A stretch of 64,000 bases of DNA, taken from contig JAJVIK010000015.1 in assembly GCA_022072055.1 (NCBI GenBank), forward strand, positions 1 through 64,000, written 5' to 3'. Below the pieces are notes generated by a model, which saw only the letters and a list, made by a program, of their open reading frames with translations, ran no database searches and was not told where the DNA came from. Source of the DNA: a bacterium (GTDB lineage Bacteria; Hinthialibacterota; Hinthialibacteria; OLB16). The translations under genes and the position numbers were made by a program. How positions within the stretch are numbered: position 1 is the first letter of the stretch; each line of letters opens with the position of its first letter. Of the stretch, positions 62,507-64,000 are shown piece after piece.

Positions 62507-63745
62507 GTGCCGACTTCACCCATGCTGACAATCCTGAAATGGTTTGCGGGCTTCCTGATCTTCGCGGGTGGGCTGATCCTGGGGTCCATCTCGGAGGCGG
62601 CCCAGGTGCGGGTCAAGGACATCGCGCGGGTTGAACTGGAGCGCGGCAACCAGCTCATGGGTTATGGGCTTGTGGTCGGCCTCAACGGAACCGGGGATGA
62701 CTCGACCAACGCGGAGAGCGCGCGGGCGATCCGCAATTATCTCGCGCTTCTTTCCCGGCAGGGACGCGGTTTGGACATCGACTTTTCCCGCGCCGAGGCC
62801 AAGAACAGCGCCTTGGTGGTGGTCACCGCCGAGCTCCCGCCCTATGTCCGGGCCGGGGCGCGGCTTGACATCACCATCAGCTCTCAGTTTGACGCCAAGA
62901 GCCTGGTCGGCGGGACACTCCTTGCCACCCCGCTCTTCGGCATGGACGGCAAGATCTACGCGGTCGCCCAGGGGCCGGTCTCCGTGGGTGGGTTCTCCCA
63001 AGGCGGCGCCGGCGGCGGCGCGCAGAAAAATCACCCCACCGTCGGAACCATCGCTAACGGCGCGCTGGTCGAGGAAAACGCTAATTTCCTCCGGGAGCAT
63101 GACCGCGCCCGACTCAACAGCGGACGGGTCAACCTGATCCTCAAGAACCCGGACTACATCCAGGCCCGCAACCTTCAGAAATCCATCAACGAGAGTTTCA
63201 GCTTGGTCAAGGCCGCGCGCGCCCTCGATCCGGGAACGGTCGAGGTGGACCTGTCGATGCTCATGGCGCGCTACGAGTACAGCACGCCCATGGAGGTGAT
63301 CAGTGAAATCGAAGAGCTCACTCTCCAGACCGACCTGCCCGCGCGCGTGGTGGTGAGCGAGCGAACCGGGGTCGTGATTGCGGGCGGCGAGGCCAAACTC
63401 TCCGCGGTCGAAATCGTGCAGGGCGAGCTCCGGATCGTGGTCGAGCCGGGGGTCCCCGAGGAAGTTCATATTCAAGCCCAGCCCCCGGTCGTGGATCCGA
63501 CCGGCGCCATGGTTCAGCCCCCCACCCAGCAGGTGCAGCGCGTGGGAGCCCGTCCCGGACGAACCCAAGTGGTGGAGGGGGACAAGACCCTTGTCCAACT
63601 CAAGGAAGGCGACACGGTCGGGAACATGATCCGCGCGATCAGCGCGAGCGAGGTGGGGGCCTCCCCTCGCGACATCATCGCGATCCTCCAGGCGCTCGAC
63701 CGCATGGGCGCCCTGCATGCCCAGCTGATCTTCGTGGAGGACTAA
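62507..63745 (+). CDS. flgI: Flagellar P-ring protein FlgI
   Basis: FlgI forms the P ring around the rod in the periplasm. GTG 62507 is 8 bases behind AAGGAG, giving 412 aa with a signal peptide (about residues 1-30); the longer frame overlaps flgH and is not coding. Motifs RVKDIARVELERGNQLMGYGLVVGLNGTGD, VTAELPPYVRAGARLDI, NGALVEENANF, and the C-terminal EVGASPRDIIAILQALDRMGALHAQL are typical. The region near 370-400 (RVGARPGRTQVVEGDK) is a little more divergent than the rest. Confidence 0.94.
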   Translation: MPTSPMLTILKWFAGFLIFAGGLILGSISEAAQVRVKDIARVELERGNQLMGYGLVVGLNGTGDDSTNAESARAIRNYLALLSRQGRGLDIDFSRAEAKNSALVVVTAELPPYVRAGARLDITISSQFDAKSLVGGTLLATPLFGMDGKIYAVAQGPVSVGGFSQGGAGGGAQKNHPTVGTIANGALVEENANFLREHDRARLNSGRVNLILKNPDYIQARNLQKSINESFSLVKAARALDPGTVEVDLSMLMARYEYSTPMEVISEIEELTLQTDLPARVVVSERTGVVIAGGEAKLSAVEIVQGELRIVVEPGVPEEVHIQAQPPVVDPTGAMVQPPTQQVQRVGARPGRTQVVEGDKTLVQLKEGDTVGNMIRAISASEVGASPRDIIAILQALDRMGALHAQLIFVED

Positions 63746-63748
63746 GCG

Positions 63749-64000
63749 ATGAACGGATCAGCCCTTTCGTTTTCCGCCGCTCGAACCGCGCCGCCCACCG
63801 GTGGGGGAGGGCTTGAAAAACTCCAGTTGATTGCCGAACGGAGCAAGAACGGCAAACAGCTCTCCGAGTCGGAAATCCAGGAAGTGGGCCGTCAATTCGA
63901 GTCGCTCCTACTTCACCAGCTCCTCACCACCATGCGGCGCTCCATCCCCGATAGCGGACTCTTTGGGGACTCCTCGGCCAAGGACATCTACGAGGACCTC
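63749..64000 (+). CDS. flgJ: Rod-binding domain protein FlgJ-like, N-terminal part (runs off right edge)
   Basis: The ATG at 63749 follows the flgI stop by 3 bases. The 84 visible codons show the rod-binding region: a low-complexity start, then VGRQFESLLLHQLLTTMRRS and SGLFGDSSAKDIYEDL, typical of the FlgJ N-terminus. Whether it carries the peptidoglycan-hydrolase domain cannot be seen since the gene is cut by the window edge. It ends the flg operon in view. Confidence 0.85.
   Translation, partial: MNGSALSFSAARTAPPTGGGGLEKLQLIAERSKNGKQLSESEIQEVGRQFESLLLHQLLTTMRRSIPDSGLFGDSSAKDIYEDL

Noticed and set aside
1-64000. tRNA, rRNA, insertion sequence or prophage
   Set aside because: Intergenic gaps were read for cloverleaf-like T-arms, transposase motifs and terminal inverted repeats; none was convincing.

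Overview
The window (64 kb, GC-rich) looks like chromosomal DNA from a free-living, flagellated, diderm bacterium of a poorly characterised lineage. The evidence is a flagellar rod/ring operon with P- and L-ring genes (flgI, flgH), Tat-exported Gfo/Idh/MocA oxidoreductases, a prepilin of the kind common in PVC-like and candidate phyla, HflKC, a DUF2339 membrane protein, and many very large secreted proteins with Thr/Pro-rich linkers and dockerin-like calcium-binding modules. I infer a PVC/FCB-fringe or candidate phylum such as Hydrogenedentota, Sumerlaeota or a planctomycete relative, but the sequence alone does not settle this.

Layout. 1-9.3 kb is a minus-strand block of secreted proteins: a lipoprotein cut by the left edge, a 1202-aa protein alternating fibronectin-III-like and dockerin-like modules, and two copies of a two-gene cassette (a Cys-containing secreted protein plus a parallel beta-helix protein with a dockerin-like tail). 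9.4-12 kb has a GT4 glycosyltransferase and a Tat-type oxidoreductase. 12.2-17 kb is a 1586-aa secreted mosaic protein, closed by a perfect 15-bp terminator hairpin. 17-26 kb holds housekeeping and catabolic genes: cysteine desulfurase, a speD-speE spermidine operon with an unusual tandem SpeD, a damaged vapBC pair, folD, and an alpha-mannosidase-like GH38 plus oxidoreductase operon. 26-35.4 kb has an intact phd/PIN toxin-antitoxin pair with a striking operator, a DUF2339 membrane protein, a TIM-barrel epimerase, a 1521-aa CotH/lamin-tail protein, and a toxin-first PIN pair. 35.5-47 kb holds nucleotide-sugar and envelope genes (RmlA-like, GT-C mannosyltransferase-like, RmlD), an FAH-family hydrolase, a 29-aa highly basic peptide coupled to a secreted protein, a prepilin, hflK-hflC-sodium symporter, and a large secreted protein of unknown function. 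47.3-58 kb encodes two giant secreted proteins, a gingipain-like C25 peptidase and an internally duplicated beta-helix protein, both ending in the same type of dockerin-like module. 58-64 kb has a 2Fe-2S ferredoxin and flgF-flgG-flgA-flgH-flgI-flgJ behind a sigma-54-like promoter.

How the genes fit together. About a third of the window (six proteins, roughly 21.6 kb of coding sequence) carries the same C-terminal or internal double EF-hand dockerin-like signature, usually after a Thr/Pro/Glu linker. This suggests a shared extracellular docking or surface-retention scheme for which no cohesin-like partner is visible here. The duplicated cassette keeps its tail and linker nearly identical in DNA while the beta-helix cores have diverged. 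Other points of interest are the SpeD tandem fusion, the amber-interrupted vapC, the toxin-first PIN pair and the tiny basic peptide.
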